Of a DNA stretch of 64,000 nucleotides, positions 31,961-41,947 are shown piece by piece. This stretch comes from Serratia surfactantfaciens (GTDB lineage: Bacteria > Pseudomonadota > Gammaproteobacteria > Enterobacterales > Enterobacteriaceae). The number at the start of each line of letters is the position of its first letter. Position 1 is the stretch's first letter. The notes beneath the pieces were generated by a model, which saw only the letters and a program-made list of their open reading frames with translations, made no database searches and was not told where the DNA came from. A program made the translations under genes and the position numbers. The DNA lies in the NCBI RefSeq assembly GCF_001642805.2, contig NZ_CP016948.1:186001-250000 (forward strand), given 5' to 3'.

Positions 31961-32764
31961 ATGAGCATCCCTGCATTTGGTTTAGGTACTTTCCGCCTTC
32001 AGGATCAGGTTGTTATCGATTCCGTAAGCACCGCACTTGAGCTGGGTTATCGTACTATCGATACCGCACAGATCTATGAAAACGAAGCGGCTGTTGGTCA
32101 GGCTATCGCTGCCAGCGGCGTGAAACGCGAAGACCTGTTCATCACCACCAAGATTTGGATCGCGAACCTGGCGAAGGGCGCGCTGATCCCAAGCCTGCAA
32201 GAAAGTCTGAAAAAACTGCAGACGTCCTACGTCGATCTGACGCTGATCCACTGGCCATCGCCAAACGATGAAGTGCCGGTTGCCGAATTTATGGCTGAGT
32301 TGTTGGAAGCGAAAAAGCTGGGGCTGACTCGTCAAATCGGTGTATCTAACTTCACCATCGATTTGATGCAGCAAGCGATTGACGCGATTGGCGCAGATGA
32401 AATCGCCACCAACCAAATCGAGTTGTCACCGTTCTTGCAGAACCGCAAGGTGGTAGAATTCGCACAGCAGCACGGCATCGCCATCACCTCTTACATGACG
32501 TTGGCCTACGGCAAAGCGCTGCAGGATGAAACGATCAAAAGCATCGCCGCACGTCACAAGGCGACCCCTGCACAGGTAGTCCTGGCCTGGGCGCTGAAGC
32601 TGGGTTATGCGGTGATCCCGTCTTCGACCAAGCGTGAAAACCTGGCGAGCAACCTGTTGGCGCAGCAACTGACGCTGACCGACGAAGATATGGCGCAGAT
32701 CGCCGCACTGGAGTGCAACGGCCGTCTGGTGAGCCCGGAAGGTCTGGCGCCAAACTGGGATTAA
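31961..32764 (+). CDS. dkgB: 2,5-diketo-D-gluconate reductase B (aldo-keto reductase)
   Basis: A 267-aa NADPH-dependent aldo-keto reductase, the exact length of E. coli DkgB; it reduces 2,5-diketogluconate and also methylglyoxal and other aldehydes. The catalytic tetrad is visible as Asp34, Tyr39, Lys64 and His97 ([21 protein letters not shown]). [14 protein letters not shown] forms the cofactor-binding end. The ATG at 31961 gives [11 protein letters not shown]; five upstream in-frame codons were dropped. The position after an rrn operon with a distal tRNA-Asp matches E. coli rrnH. Confidence 0.96.
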   Translation: MSIPAFGLGTFRLQDQVVIDSVSTALELGYRTIDTAQIYENEAAVGQAIAASGVKREDLFITTKIWIANLAKGALIPSLQESLKKLQTSYVDLTLIHWPSPNDEVPVAEFMAELLEAKKLGLTRQIGVSNFTIDLMQQAIDAIGADEIATNQIELSPFLQNRKVVEFAQQHGIAITSYMTLAYGKALQDETIKSIAARHKATPAQVVLAWALKLGYAVIPSSTKRENLASNLLAQQLTLTDEDMAQIAALECNGRLVSPEGLAPNWD

Positions 32765-32786
32765 TCATTCCTCACGGCATCAGCTT

Positions 32787-32813
32787 AAGGCGCCCCTCGG
32801 GGGCGCCTTTTTA
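32787..32813. terminator. Convergent terminator between dkgB and yafC
   Basis: AAGGCGCCCC and GGGGCGCCTT pair around TCG, followed by TTTTTA on the plus strand. The hairpin reaches the last base of the yafC stop codon. Confidence 0.88.
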
Positions 32814-33698
32814 TCGTTTGAGGTATTCGCTCACAAAATCAATGAAGCTGCGCAGGCGGTTGCTGACGGCGCTGTCGCTGTAATACACCGCGTTGATCGG
32901 CATAGCGACCGGCAGTGTCGCTTCCACCAGAATCGGGACTAAATCTCCACGTTTGATATCTTCGTCGCTCATAAAGTCCGACAGGCAGGCGATGCCGTTG
33001 CCATGCAGGCAGAGATGACGCTGGGTCTCTCCGCTGTTGGTGGTCAATCCCGGGGTGATTTCCAGCTGGCTGCCGTCTGAACAAGCCAGCGGCCAGCGGT
33101 TCAGGCTGGGCAGGTCGTTGAAGCCTATGCAGCAGTGATGTTCAAGATCTTCCACCGTTTGTGGCGTGCCGTATTGGGCCAGATAGGCGGGGGAGGCGAG
33201 CACATGCCGGTAGCTGGTCATCAGTTTGCGCGCTTTCAGCGTGGAATCGGTCAGTTCGCCGACGCGGATTGCGATATCCACTTTTCGCTCGATCAAGTTG
33301 ATAAAGTTTTCCGAAGACACCAGTGATAACGACATTTCAGGATAACGCTCGCGGAACTCCGCGACTAACGGTGTCAGCAAGTGCAGCACCACCGGTGTTG
33401 CCGCATCGACACGCAGCAGGCCTTGCGGGCGCTGACGGCTTTCCAATAGCGCATTTTCTGCCGCGGCCATATCGTTCAGTACCTTCTGCACCTGGCGAAA
33501 GTAATTTTCCCCTTCTTGGGTCAGACTGATTTGGCGCGTGGTTCGGTTGAGCAACGTCACGCCCAGTTTGCTTTCCAGCTTTTTCACCGTTCTGCTGACC
33601 ACGGAGTTCGCTTGTTCCAGGCGCTCCGCCGCCCGGCTGAAGCTGCCGCTCTCCACTACCGTGACGAAAGTGATAAGTTCATCAGAATTCGCTTTCAT
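32811..33698 (-). CDS. yafC: LysR-family transcriptional regulator YafC
   Basis: A 295-aa LysR-type regulator. The N-terminal winged helix ([28 protein letters not shown] region, residues ~7-35, then [16 protein letters not shown]) is followed by a substrate-binding domain from about residue 90. It is of the subgroup that includes E. coli YafC, found at the same place between dkgB and yafD. Target genes and inducer are unknown; regulation of the convergent dkgB is possible but unproven. Confidence 0.92.
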   Translation of the reverse strand: MKANSDELITFVTVVESGSFSRAAERLEQANSVVSRTVKKLESKLGVTLLNRTTRQISLTQEGENYFRQVQKVLNDMAAAENALLESRQRPQGLLRVDAATPVVLHLLTPLVAEFRERYPEMSLSLVSSENFINLIERKVDIAIRVGELTDSTLKARKLMTSYRHVLASPAYLAQYGTPQTVEDLEHHCCIGFNDLPSLNRWPLACSDGSQLEITPGLTTNSGETQRHLCLHGNGIACLSDFMSDEDIKRGDLVPILVEATLPVAMPINAVYYSDSAVSNRLRSFIDFVSEYLKR

Positions 33699-34045
33699 TT
33701 TTGCTCCGCAGGCAAACTCTATTTTCGATTATTCGCGATCCTGTCATTTAAACACGATAGGCGCAGGGCCGCTATTCACTTGAATACAACAGACTGTAAA
33801 ACGCTGGGGCACACACCATGCGTTTACGCGCAGGTTTTGCGGCCCTTTTCGCATTTTTCATCCTCCATGCCCAACCTTTACACAGCTATACCGTCAGAAG
33901 ATTGAAATCGCCGCAGGCGGCCCCTATAACTGAAAAGGTTATGCCTGTAAAAGCCATGCCCTCCGCATGGCTCAGGCGTATAATCAATTCATCGTTGGCG
34001 AGTATTCATCGCCAGTTTCATGTTAATGGGTAATAGGCGAATCGC
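33699..34045. other. Intergenic region between yafC and yafD
   Basis: The 347 bases hold the yafC promoter side and the yafD leader. A short inverted repeat (GCCATGCCCTCCGCATGGC, 33954-33972) is followed by GTATAAT at 33979, a plausible -10 element for yafD. A 71-codon frame at 33818-34033 has a hydrophobic start but no recognisable family and was not called a gene. Confidence 0.5.
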
Positions 34046-34840
34046 GTGCCGAAACGAACTTATGCAATGAGGTATGTTGCAGGTCAGCCAGTTGAGCGAA
34101 TCTTTCCTGGCGCCGTTAACCAGCCGCTGCCGCCTGGGGCGGCGCTGCCAACGACCGGCGCCTTGCGCGTCATGGTATGGAATATCTTCAAGCAGCAGCG
34201 AGCCGACTGGCTTTCGGTGCTGAAAAATCATGGCAAAGACGCACAGTTGGTATTGTTGCAAGAGGCGCAAACCACGCCGGAGCTGGTGAGCTATGCGACC
34301 GCCAACTATCTGGCGGCCGATCAGGTGCCGGCCTTTGTCTTGCCGCAGCATCCTTCCGGCGTGATGACGCTGGCGGCCGCTCACCCGGTTTACTGTTGCC
34401 CGTTACGCGAGCGTGAGCCGTTGCTGCGGTTGTCCAAGTCGGCCTTGATAACCGTTTATCCGCTGTACAATGGCGAACTGTTGATGGTGGTGAATATCCA
34501 TGCGGTGAACTTTAGTCTTGGAGTCGACGTCTACAGCAAGCAGCTGGGGCCGATCGGCGAACAGATCGCCAGCCATCGGGGGCCGGTGATCATGGCGGGA
34601 GATTTCAACGCCTGGAGCCGCAAGCGCATCAATGCGCTGTATGACTTTGCCGGCGAGATGGCGTTACGTGAGGTGAGCTTCACCGATGATCATCGCCGCA
34701 AGGCCTTTGGCCGCCCGTTGGACTTCGTGTTTTACCGTAACCTGGGCGTCGTGGAGGCTTCGGTGCTGGTGACCAGCGCGTCGGATCACAATCCGTTGTT
34801 GGTGGAGTTTCATCCGGAAAAAGACTCGCCCGTCTGGTGA
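34046..34840 (+). CDS. yafD: Endonuclease/exonuclease/phosphatase family protein YafD
   Basis: A 264-aa protein of the endonuclease/exonuclease/phosphatase superfamily. The metal-dependent active-site motifs are [36 protein letters not shown] and [10 protein letters not shown], corresponding to the Asn, Glu, Asp-x-Asn and His-containing catalytic blocks. The start is GTG and [15 protein letters not shown] matches E. coli YafD. The substrate is unknown. In E. coli yafE follows; here mltD is next, so yafE is absent. Confidence 0.92.
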   Translation: MPKRTYAMRYVAGQPVERIFPGAVNQPLPPGAALPTTGALRVMVWNIFKQQRADWLSVLKNHGKDAQLVLLQEAQTTPELVSYATANYLAADQVPAFVLPQHPSGVMTLAAAHPVYCCPLREREPLLRLSKSALITVYPLYNGELLMVVNIHAVNFSLGVDVYSKQLGPIGEQIASHRGPVIMAGDFNAWSRKRINALYDFAGEMALREVSFTDDHRRKAFGRPLDFVFYRNLGVVEASVLVTSASDHNPLLVEFHPEKDSPVW

Positions 34841-34852
34841 ATCGCAGATAAT

Positions 34853-34881
34853 AAAAAAGCACCCCGAGGGGTGCTTTTTTT
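34853..34881. terminator. Convergent terminator between yafD and mltD
   Basis: GCACCC and GGGTGC pair around CGAG, with six A before and seven T after; effective on both strands. Confidence 0.9.
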
Positions 34882-34892
34882 GTGCCGGAAAC

Positions 34893-36275
34893 TTAGGTGT
34901 CCGGCGTGAGCTTGTTGCCGACAAACAGGGTCAGCTTCAGACCAGGTTGCAGGTTGCCTTTGGCGAGCGTTGAATTCCAACGCATCACGTCGTTAATATC
35001 GACGCCGTGACGACGTGCGATACTGGCGAGCGAATCACCTTTACGAACCTGATAGGTGATACTGCTGTTACTGCCAGTATTGCTGGCCACTTGCAGGGTT
35101 TGCCCAACTTTCAGAGCGCTCTTGGCGCGTAAGTTGTTCCAACTCTGCAAATCGCTGGTCTTAACGTTCAGCCGCTTGGCAATGCCCGATAAGGTGTCGC
35201 CTGAGCGCACTTTATACGAACTGCCGCCGGACAAACCGCTGTTCTTCGCCAACTGCGTCGTTGGCTGAGTCACGGCGATCTGGCCATCGGCCAGCGAGTC
35301 TTTCAGCTGATCGGCATGACCTTTGGGAACCATAATGTAATGGGGCCCGTTGGGTGCCGTAACGCCTTTCTTGTAGCCTGGGTTATACGCTTTCATCTTG
35401 GTGACCGAAAGCCCTGCCATCTCAGCCGCCTGAGTCAGCTGGATCTGCTGCCCAACATCGATACGAGCCAGCGCACGGGTTTCATCCGTTTTCGGGAGTT
35501 TCACGCCGTACTTCTTGCTGTTCTTGATGATGTCGCTCAGCGCCAGCATTTTCGGGACATAGATTGACGTTTCACGCGGAAGCGACAATGCCCAGAAATT
35601 GGTTGGCTTACCCTGACGTTTGTTTGCCTTCACCGCTTGCATCACGCGGCCTTCACCACTGTTATAGGCGGCTACGGTCAGTAACCAGTCGCCGTTAAAC
35701 ATGCGGTTCAAGCGTTGCATCATGTTAAGCGCAGCGGTTGTCGAAGCGACGACATCACGTCGACCGTCATACCACTGATTGTTTTTCAAACCATAATTGC
35801 GACCCGTTTGCGGCACGATTTGCCATAGCCCTGCGGCGTTGGCACTTGACGTGGCGTGTGGGTCAAAAGCGCTCTCCACTATGGGTAGCAGTACCAGTTC
35901 CATCGGCATATTACGTTTCTTAATCTGCCCGACTATCCAGTACATGTACGGCTCTGCCCGTAATGTTACATCGTGGAGATAGCTCTTACTTTTTAAGTAC
36001 TTTCTTTTCTGATCACGGATCCGGGAATTTTCCGGAACCTCCATCTTCAGCTCGTCGCTAATGAAGTTCCACAGGTCCTGTTGCGCGGCGGGACTATTGT
36101 TATCTAGCCACCGCGCCGAGCTCGCTCGGCCATTTGCTGTGTACTCTCCTGCTTCACCATCTTGACCAGCCGAAGACAAACTCTGTGCATGCTGTTCTGG
36201 CGCCGGTGCGTCCTGCCTGGACGACTGGCAACCCACTAGCAAGACTGAGGCGAGAAATATCGCTTTAGCCTTCAT
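34893..36275 (-). CDS. mltD: Membrane-bound lytic murein transglycosylase D
   Basis: A 460-aa outer membrane lipoprotein that cleaves peptidoglycan with formation of 1,6-anhydro-MurNAc. The signal peptide has lipobox LLVGC (Cys16). The GH23 domain spans ~105-235 with catalytic Glu134 in PIVESAFDPHA, plus AAGLWQIVPQTGRNYGL and AAYNSGEGRV. Two LysM modules follow (SYKVRSGDTLSGIAKRL; TYQVRKGDSLASIARRH). The start at 36275 gives MKAKAIFLASVLL; an upstream 21-codon extension was rejected because it would destroy the lipoprotein signal. gloB lies 71 nt upstream. Confidence 0.96.
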   Translation of the reverse strand: MKAKAIFLASVLLVGCQSSRQDAPAPEQHAQSLSSAGQDGEAGEYTANGRASSARWLDNNSPAAQQDLWNFISDELKMEVPENSRIRDQKRKYLKSKSYLHDVTLRAEPYMYWIVGQIKKRNMPMELVLLPIVESAFDPHATSSANAAGLWQIVPQTGRNYGLKNNQWYDGRRDVVASTTAALNMMQRLNRMFNGDWLLTVAAYNSGEGRVMQAVKANKRQGKPTNFWALSLPRETSIYVPKMLALSDIIKNSKKYGVKLPKTDETRALARIDVGQQIQLTQAAEMAGLSVTKMKAYNPGYKKGVTAPNGPHYIMVPKGHADQLKDSLADGQIAVTQPTTQLAKNSGLSGGSSYKVRSGDTLSGIAKRLNVKTSDLQSWNNLRAKSALKVGQTLQVASNTGSNSSITYQVRKGDSLASIARRHGVDINDVMRWNSTLAKGNLQPGLKLTLFVGNKLTPDT

Positions 36276-36346
36276 GTGTGTGTCAATGTAGTTGCTTAAA
36301 AGACGAGCAATAATACTTTGCTTCGCCAAATAACACAACTAAAAGC

Positions 36347-37102
36347 TTAGAAGTTATCTTTCCGCAGGCGTAATTCGGAAAAAACTGAATGAAGGCTTTC
36401 CGGTGGTGAATTAAAGCCTAATTTCTTTTGTAAATCAGCGTCATGGCAACGTAAAAACAGGTTAATTTTACGCTCTAATTGCAACGTGGTCGGCACGCTG
36501 GCTTGGCCTTTTGCCCTTAACGCTTCAACATGTTGTTGATATGTTTCAATCTCTCGATCTTCCGGCAAAATAGCCCGCGCAAACTTAAGATTTGAAAGAG
36601 TATATTCATGCGCGCAGCAAATTAAAGTGTTATCGGGAAGTTGCGCGAGTTGTTGAAATGAGTCGTACATTTGTTTGGCGGTGCCTTCAAACAGCCTGCC
36701 GCAGCCGGCGGAGAAAATTGTGTCGCCGCAGAACAGATAAGGGGCGCTATAGAATGCTACGTGGCCCAGCGTATGGCCGGGAACGGCGATGGTCCGGTAC
36801 TGACGGCCATCGATGTTAAAGGTGTCGCCGTCACGGACGATGTGGTTAGCGCCTTTATCCGCGGTTTCCTGCGGTCCGTAGACCGCAAGATCCGGGTATT
36901 GCGCTACGATTTGGGCCACGCCGCCGACGTGATCGTGGTGGTGGTGGGTCAACAGGATCGCCGAAGGTGCCAGCTGCAGGCGCTGCAGCGCCTCGAGCAC
37001 CGGCCGCGCCTCACCCGGATCGACAATAACGCAGCGCCCCTGCCGGTCATCCAATAACCAAATGTAATTGTCCTGGAAGGCGGGAATGCTGATAAGATTC
37101 AT
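36347..37102 (-). CDS. gloB: Hydroxyacylglutathione hydrolase (glyoxalase II)
   Basis: Second enzyme of glutathione-dependent methylglyoxal detoxification: hydrolyses S-lactoylglutathione to D-lactate and glutathione. The 251-aa metallo-beta-lactamase-fold protein has the binuclear metal motif [10 protein letters not shown] (His53, His55, Asp57, His58), [24 protein letters not shown] and CAHEYT. Length equals that of the E. coli enzyme. Divergent from yafS. The glutathione it recycles depends on gshA, also in this window. Confidence 0.97.
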   Translation of the reverse strand: MNLISIPAFQDNYIWLLDDRQGRCVIVDPGEARPVLEALQRLQLAPSAILLTHHHHDHVGGVAQIVAQYPDLAVYGPQETADKGANHIVRDGDTFNIDGRQYRTIAVPGHTLGHVAFYSAPYLFCGDTIFSAGCGRLFEGTAKQMYDSFQQLAQLPDNTLICCAHEYTLSNLKFARAILPEDREIETYQQHVEALRAKGQASVPTTLQLERKINLFLRCHDADLQKKLGFNSPPESLHSVFSELRLRKDNF

Positions 37103-37146
37103 GGTGTACCTCTCGTTGGCAACGGCTTGAAAGAAGATAATAAATC

Positions 37147-37866
37147 ATGAAACCAGCCCATACTCTACAAAAGCTTACCGGCCCGCAGTCCTGGGCTGAG
37201 CTGCCGTGGGGGGAGTACTATCGTGAAGCGCTCGAACGGCAGTTGCAACCCTGGTGGCCGAAGCTGTTTGGTTTTCATCTGCTGAAGATGGGGATGCTTA
37301 GCGCCGAGCTGGCCACGGACAAATGCGCGATTTCCCACCAGGTCAACGTCGGGCTGGAGGGGGAAGGGCTGCAGGTGATCGCCGATGCCTATCAACTGCC
37401 GTTTGCCGCCAAGTCGGTGGATGCCTGCCTGCTGGCGCACACGTTGTCCTACGCGGACGATCCGCACCGCATGCTGCGTGAAGTGGACAGGGTGTTGATC
37501 GACGACGGCTGGCTGGTGATCAGCAGTTTCAACCCGTTCAGCCTGTTGGGACTGGGCAAGTTGGTGCCCGGATTACGCCATCGCCAGCCCTATGTCAGCC
37601 GCATGTTTACCCAAATGCGACTGCTGGACTGGCTTAGCCTGCTGAATTACGAGGTGTTGTACCAGGCGCGTTTTCACGTGCTGCCGTGGCACCGCAAGGG
37701 CGGCAAATTTTTATGCACCCATTTGCCGGCGTTGGGCTGTATGAGCGTGATTGTGGCGCGCAAGCGCACCCTGCCGTTGACGCCCACGCCGATGAAATTG
37801 GGGGCGAGAAAACCGTCTCTCAGCCGCGCGGTGGGCGCGACCAAGAGCTATCGCAAGCTGCCTTAG
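37147..37866 (+). CDS. yafS: SAM-dependent methyltransferase YafS
   Basis: A 239-aa class I methyltransferase-like protein of the YafS family. The nucleotide-binding region is degenerate but the post-I and motif II parts are visible ([30 protein letters not shown], residues ~97-126; [14 protein letters not shown]). The acceptor is unknown. The stop overlaps that of convergent rnhA by 3 nt. The order gloB-yafS-rnhA-dnaQ is conserved. Confidence 0.92.
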   Translation: MKPAHTLQKLTGPQSWAELPWGEYYREALERQLQPWWPKLFGFHLLKMGMLSAELATDKCAISHQVNVGLEGEGLQVIADAYQLPFAAKSVDACLLAHTLSYADDPHRMLREVDRVLIDDGWLVISSFNPFSLLGLGKLVPGLRHRQPYVSRMFTQMRLLDWLSLLNYEVLYQARFHVLPWHRKGGKFLCTHLPALGCMSVIVARKRTLPLTPTPMKLGARKPSLSRAVGATKSYRKLP

Positions 37867-38330
37867 GCTTCCGGTTGGTAACCGACGTCTTCCTGCGTCG
37901 GCTTACCGGCCGCTTCGCGCGCCAACACGTCGCAACGTTCGTTCTCCGGGTGGCCGGCGTGGCCCTTGACCCATTCCCATTTCACGTCGTGGCGTTGAAT
38001 GGCCAGATCCAGGCGCTGCCACAGATCGACATTCTTGACCGGCTTTTTGTCGGCGGTTTTCCAGCCGCGCTTTTTCCAGTTATGGATCCAGCTGGTGATG
38101 CCCTGGCGCACATACTGGCTGTCGGTGCTGAGCGTCACGGCGCAAGGCACGGTCAGCGCTTCCAGCGCCACGATCGCCGCCATCATTTCCATGCGGTTAT
38201 TGGTGGTCAGACGAAAACCCTCGCTGAAGGTTTTTTCCGTCTGCTTATAGCGTAATATCGCGCCGTAGCCACCGGGGCCGGGGTTGCCAAGGCAGGAGCC
38301 GTCGGTGAAAATTTCTACCTGTTTGAGCAT
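37863..38330 (-). CDS. rnhA: Ribonuclease HI
   Basis: A 155-aa enzyme that degrades the RNA strand of RNA-DNA hybrids, removing primers and R-loops. Catalytic carboxylates Asp10 ([18 protein letters not shown]), Glu48 ([10 protein letters not shown]) and Asp70 (LSTDSQYV) are present, with the [11 protein letters not shown] loop histidine. Length equals the E. coli protein. The frame is open far upstream through dnaQ, but the ATG at 38330 gives the family N-terminus MLKQVEIF. Divergent from dnaQ with overlapping promoter regions. Confidence 0.98.
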   Translation of the reverse strand: MLKQVEIFTDGSCLGNPGPGGYGAILRYKQTEKTFSEGFRLTTNNRMEMMAAIVALEALTVPCAVTLSTDSQYVRQGITSWIHNWKKRGWKTADKKPVKNVDLWQRLDLAIQRHDVKWEWVKGHAGHPENERCDVLAREAAGKPTQEDVGYQPEA

Positions 38331-38402
38331 CTCTGGTAGACTCTTCCTATTAGTTTTACAAAAGCCAAGTCTGACATAAACGAGCGCTGTGAGCACTGCA
38401 AT

Positions 38403-39146
38403 ATGATCTCTACAACCACCAGACAGATTGTCCTCGATACCGAAACCACCGGTATGAACAAGCTTGGGGTGCACTACGAAGGGCACCGCATCATCGAAAT
38501 CGGTGCGGTGGAAGTGATTAACCGCCGCCTGACCGGGCGCAACTTCCACGTTTACATCAAGCCGGATCGGCTGGTGGATCCGGAAGCGTACGGCGTACAC
38601 GGCATCAGCGACGACTTCCTGGCCGACAAACCGACCTTCGATCAGGTTGCCGACGAATTCCTCGAGTTTATCCGCGGCGGCGAGCTGGTGATCCATAACG
38701 CGGCGTTCGATATCGGCTTTATGGATCACGAATTCCGCATGCTGCAGCAGGGGATCCCGAAAACCGAGACCTTCTGCACCATTACCGACAGCCTGTTGAT
38801 GGCGCGTCGCCTGTTCCCGGGCAAGCGCAACAATCTCGATGCCTTGTGCAGCCGCTATGAGATAGACAACAGCAAGCGTACGCTGCACGGCGCATTGCTC
38901 GATGCCGAGATCCTGGCTGAAGTCTATCTGGCGATGACCGGCGGTCAGACCTCGATAGCGTTCCAGATGGAAGGCGACTCTCAGCAAAACGACGATGCGC
39001 AAGAAATCCAGCGCATTGTCCGCCCGGCGACGGCGATGAAAGTGGTCTATGCCAGCGATGAAGAAGTGAAGGCGCACGAAGCGCGTCTGGATCTGGTGGC
39101 AAAGAAGGGCGGCAGCTGCCTGTGGCGTGGGGCGCCGGCCGAATAA
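38403..39146 (+). CDS. dnaQ: DNA polymerase III epsilon (proofreading) subunit
   Basis: The 3'-5' exonuclease of the replicative polymerase core. The 247-aa product has the DEDDh motifs: Asp12 and Glu14 in LDTETTGM, the [12 protein letters not shown] block, and [15 protein letters not shown] with the catalytic His and Asp. [11 protein letters not shown] (near 197) is the clamp-binding and polymerase-linker segment, followed by the C-terminal alpha-binding region. Divergent from rnhA, followed by aspV as in E. coli. Confidence 0.98.
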   Translation: MISTTTRQIVLDTETTGMNKLGVHYEGHRIIEIGAVEVINRRLTGRNFHVYIKPDRLVDPEAYGVHGISDDFLADKPTFDQVADEFLEFIRGGELVIHNAAFDIGFMDHEFRMLQQGIPKTETFCTITDSLLMARRLFPGKRNNLDALCSRYEIDNSKRTLHGALLDAEILAEVYLAMTGGQTSIAFQMEGDSQQNDDAQEIQRIVRPATAMKVVYASDEEVKAHEARLDLVAKKGGSCLWRGAPAE

Positions 39147-39229
39147 CGGCGTTTTTGCGCGAAAAAAACTCATCGGGTGATGCTTCGTTGAAAAACTGTG
39201 CAAACGGTTCATTTGCGGAGAAAAAGGCG

Positions 39230-39258
39230 TTGACGGAACCGAGAGGCGTCCGTAATAT
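39230..39258 (+). promoter_or_regulatory. Promoter of aspV
   Basis: TTGACG and TAATAT are exactly 17 bp apart with a GCGCC discriminator, 32 bases before the tRNA, as expected for a stable-RNA promoter. Confidence 0.8.
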
Positions 39259-39290
39259 GCGCCTCGTTCCCCCGCAAGAGGGAATGGCGC

Positions 39291-39367
39291 GGAGCGGTAG
39301 TTCAGTTGGTTAGAATACCTGCCTGTCACGCAGGGGGTCGCGGGTTCGAGCCCCGTCCGTTCCGCCA
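39291..39367 (+). tRNA. aspV: tRNA-Asp (GTC), aspV position
   Basis: 77 nt, identical to the tRNA at 31671, but transcribed alone from its own promoter. In E. coli this locus is a known integration hot spot; here the accessory block begins directly downstream. No integrase or repeated tRNA end was found, so it is a neighbour and not a proven attachment site. Confidence 0.98.
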
Positions 39368-39374
39368 CTATTCA

Positions 39375-39414
39375 GAAGCCCTGAGTTAGCGATAACTCAG
39401 GGCTTCGTCGTTTC
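39375..39414 (+). terminator. aspV terminator
   Basis: A 14-bp stem (GAAGCCCTGAGTTA with TAACTCAGGGCTTC) around GCGA, followed by a weak T-rich tail. Confidence 0.75.
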
Positions 39415-39472
39415 TGCGCTCGGCAAAACGGCGCGGCCCAATCAACGGGGCCGGCAGGCCGGCCCCTTATTC

Positions 39473-41713
39473 TCAGAACAACACCGAGTAGTTCAAACCG
39501 AAGGTGCGTCCGCGGCCCTTATAGCTGTATAGCTCAGGCGAACCGTAAGTCGGGCTGTACAGGATCGGCGCGCGCTGGCCCCAGACAGTGGTATACTCCT
39601 TGTCCAGCAGGTTTTCCACGCTGAAGCTGATTTTCCCTACCGGCAGGGCATAGCTGCCGAGGAAGTCGAGGGTGTTGTAGCCCTCGATCTTGCGGCCCTG
39701 GGTGGCGTTGGCCTTGGTGTAATCGCCATCGTCCGACACGTCGAAAGTTTGCTGAGATTGTAAGCGCAGATTCCAGTCGCCCGGCGCCCAGCCGACATAG
39801 GCGGTAACTTTGGATGGGCTGGCGGTATCGACCACCAGTTTCTTCCATTCGCCGTTGACCTTGGTTTCGGAGCGGATGAAGTTGAAGTTGGTGCCGGCGC
39901 TCCAGTCGCTGTCTTCAAAGAAATAATCCACCGCGCCTTCCAGCCCGTAGATACGGCGCTTATCCGCATTGACGTTGATGGTCATGTCGGTTTTATTGAT
40001 AGCGATGCTCTTGTCGGACAACGAATAGTAGGCGGCGATCTGCGTGCGCAGGTTATCGCCGGTATAGCGCCAGCCCAGTTCGTAGGAATTGACTTTGATG
40101 CCTTCCAGTTTGGAATCGCCGACGTTAACGCTCTTCAGCAGCCGGTAGTGGCCGCCGTTCAGCGCGTAGGTGCCGTTGCCGTAATACTTGCCCGGATCAG
40201 GGATCTCGAAACCCTGAGAGAAGTTGAACCAGGTTTGCTGGCGCTCGGTCAGGTGCGCCAGCAGGCCGGCGTTGAACAACGCATTGTTGTAGTCGGTTTT
40301 CCCTCCCGGTATGGCGTCGGCGGAGGCGGCGGCGCCGGTGGCGATCGCCTGCTGTTGATTGTAGCCGATAAAGTCGTCGATCTTGTTTTCGGTGTACTGA
40401 TAACGCACGCCGCCGCTCAGGGTGAAGATCGGGTTGATGTCGTAGCTGGCCTGCAGGAACGACGCCAGGTTGCTGGTGGTATAGCTGGGGTAGCGGCCGG
40501 TGTTGTAAGCGTTCTCCAGCGTCATGCCGCCGGACTGTTGGGCCTTCGCCAGATTGAAGAACTGTTGGTTGGCGTTGAAGCTCTCATGCTCGGCGTCGAT
40601 GCCGTAAGTCAGCGTCAGCGCGTCGAGCGGCTTGCTGTTCAGCGTCAGTTTGCCGCCGTAGAAATCGGTTTTTTGCTGTGAAGCGCCAATGCTGCTGACG
40701 TAATAGTTCGGCGCTTTGCCCGCCAGCGTCGGGAACGGATAGAAGGTCAAGGTTTCGTCACGGTAATAGACCTGAGCCACCAGATCCTGGCCGAGGAAAT
40801 CGGTGTTGGAGTACTGCAGGTTGATCAGGTGGCGTTCGGTGCCGGGGATGCGGTCGGAGTTTAAGTTGCCGCTGTTGTAAGCCTTGGCGTTGCCGGTCAC
40901 CGCTGCGAAGTTTTCCCCCAGGAACAGGCCATGATCGCCGTCGGACTGGCTTTTGTAATATTGGGTGGTCAGTTGCAGCTGTTGGTGGTCGTCGATGTTG
41001 AGGGTGCCGGTGCCCATGACGTCAAGGCGATCGGAATACTGCAGGCCGGTTTGGGTATTGTCGATCAGCACCTCGTTGCCTTTGCCGTCGTACCAGCCGC
41101 CATAGCGCTGGTAAGAAACGGACAGGCGTCCCGAGGCGTTGTCGTTGCCGCCGCTGACCGCCGCCGCGACGTTCTCGTCGTGATCGCTATGGCCGCCAAA
41201 GCCGGTTTTGCCGCCGACCTGCAATTCGACCTGCTGCTCTTTCTGCCCTTTTTTGGTCACGATGTTGATCAGGCCGCCGGTGCTGCCGCCACCATAGAGT
41301 GCGGTGGCGCCGGAGATCACCTCAATATGATCGATATTGAACGGATCGATCGAATCCAGTTGGCGGCTGTCGCTGCGCGATGAGTTCAGACGTACGCCGT
41401 CGATCATCACCATCATCGAACGGCCGCGCATATTCATGCCATAGTTGGTGCGGCCCTGGCCACTGACGTCCATGCCGGGGATCAGCTGCGCCAACATGTC
41501 CTTGATCTCTTTGCCGCCCTGAACCTGCTGTTCGATCTCCTGGCTTTCGATCACCCAGGTGGTCTGCGCCATTTCCGCCGTGCTGCGGTGTGAACGGCTG
41601 GCGGAGACCACCATCTGCTCTTCGGCGCCGGCTTTCTGATCTTCTGCCCAAGCCGTCGGCGCAAGCATCGCCAGCAGACAAGGGTTCAAAACCCAAAGGT
41701 GTTTGCGTTTCAT
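39473..41713 (-). CDS. iutA: TonB-dependent ferric aerobactin-type receptor
   Basis: A 746-aa outer membrane receptor. The signal peptide ends near AWA-ED (residue 23), the TonB box/plug start is EQMVVSASRSHRS, and the plug has RGRSMMVMIDGVRLNSSR and ATALYGGGSTGGLINIVTKKGQ. The barrel ends GRGRTFGLNYSVLF with a terminal Phe. Long stretches, including the plug loops, match IutA of enterobacteria. No iucABCD synthesis genes are nearby, so it probably takes up siderophore made by others or encoded elsewhere. Divergent from a siderophore-interacting reductase, with a Fur-like box between. Exact ligand is inferred. Confidence 0.83.
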   Translation of the reverse strand: MKRKHLWVLNPCLLAMLAPTAWAEDQKAGAEEQMVVSASRSHRSTAEMAQTTWVIESQEIEQQVQGGKEIKDMLAQLIPGMDVSGQGRTNYGMNMRGRSMMVMIDGVRLNSSRSDSRQLDSIDPFNIDHIEVISGATALYGGGSTGGLINIVTKKGQKEQQVELQVGGKTGFGGHSDHDENVAAAVSGGNDNASGRLSVSYQRYGGWYDGKGNEVLIDNTQTGLQYSDRLDVMGTGTLNIDDHQQLQLTTQYYKSQSDGDHGLFLGENFAAVTGNAKAYNSGNLNSDRIPGTERHLINLQYSNTDFLGQDLVAQVYYRDETLTFYPFPTLAGKAPNYYVSSIGASQQKTDFYGGKLTLNSKPLDALTLTYGIDAEHESFNANQQFFNLAKAQQSGGMTLENAYNTGRYPSYTTSNLASFLQASYDINPIFTLSGGVRYQYTENKIDDFIGYNQQQAIATGAAASADAIPGGKTDYNNALFNAGLLAHLTERQQTWFNFSQGFEIPDPGKYYGNGTYALNGGHYRLLKSVNVGDSKLEGIKVNSYELGWRYTGDNLRTQIAAYYSLSDKSIAINKTDMTINVNADKRRIYGLEGAVDYFFEDSDWSAGTNFNFIRSETKVNGEWKKLVVDTASPSKVTAYVGWAPGDWNLRLQSQQTFDVSDDGDYTKANATQGRKIEGYNTLDFLGSYALPVGKISFSVENLLDKEYTTVWGQRAPILYSPTYGSPELYSYKGRGRTFGLNYSVLF

Positions 41714-41754
41714 CGTTATTTATTTCCCAGGTGATATTGTTATTGCGTTATTTT

Positions 41755-41769
41755 TGAGAATGATTCTTT
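41755..41769. promoter_or_regulatory. Fur-box-like operator
   Basis: TGAGAATGATTCTTT fits the 7-1-7 Fur pattern (TGATAAT-N-ATTATCA) at 10 of 14 positions, within an AT-rich promoter region shared by two iron-uptake genes. The wider tract to 41810 contains further GATAT and TTATCA elements. Confidence 0.5.
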
Positions 41770-41947
41770 TATCAATAACGTTTCTTGTTATCAATAAAAT
41801 CGTGATATGATTTTTTGCGATACATTAACGTAATTAATTAGTTTTATTAACATTTTACCCGCTGCGCGATCGAGCAACCCACGCCGTCAACACGGCAGCC
41901 GATCGGCCATAGGTGCAAGCGACAGCCGTTGCCGGAGAATCGAGAAC

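Noticed and set aside
33818..34033. A 71-codon frame starting MRLRAGFAALFAFFILHAQP between yafC and yafD
   Set aside because: The start is signal-peptide-like, but the ribosome site is poor, the rest has no family features, and the frame runs through an inverted repeat and likely yafD promoter.
39291..39367. aspV as a proven attachment site for the accessory block
   Set aside because: No integrase and no duplicated tRNA end were seen downstream within the window. The only other copy of the sequence is the complete tRNA-Asp of the rRNA operon.
39447..39466. Long GC palindrome GGGGCCGGCAGGCCGGCCCC just after iutA as its terminator
   Set aside because: Read in the iutA direction it has no U-run, so I did not list it as a terminator; it may still stabilise an mRNA end.
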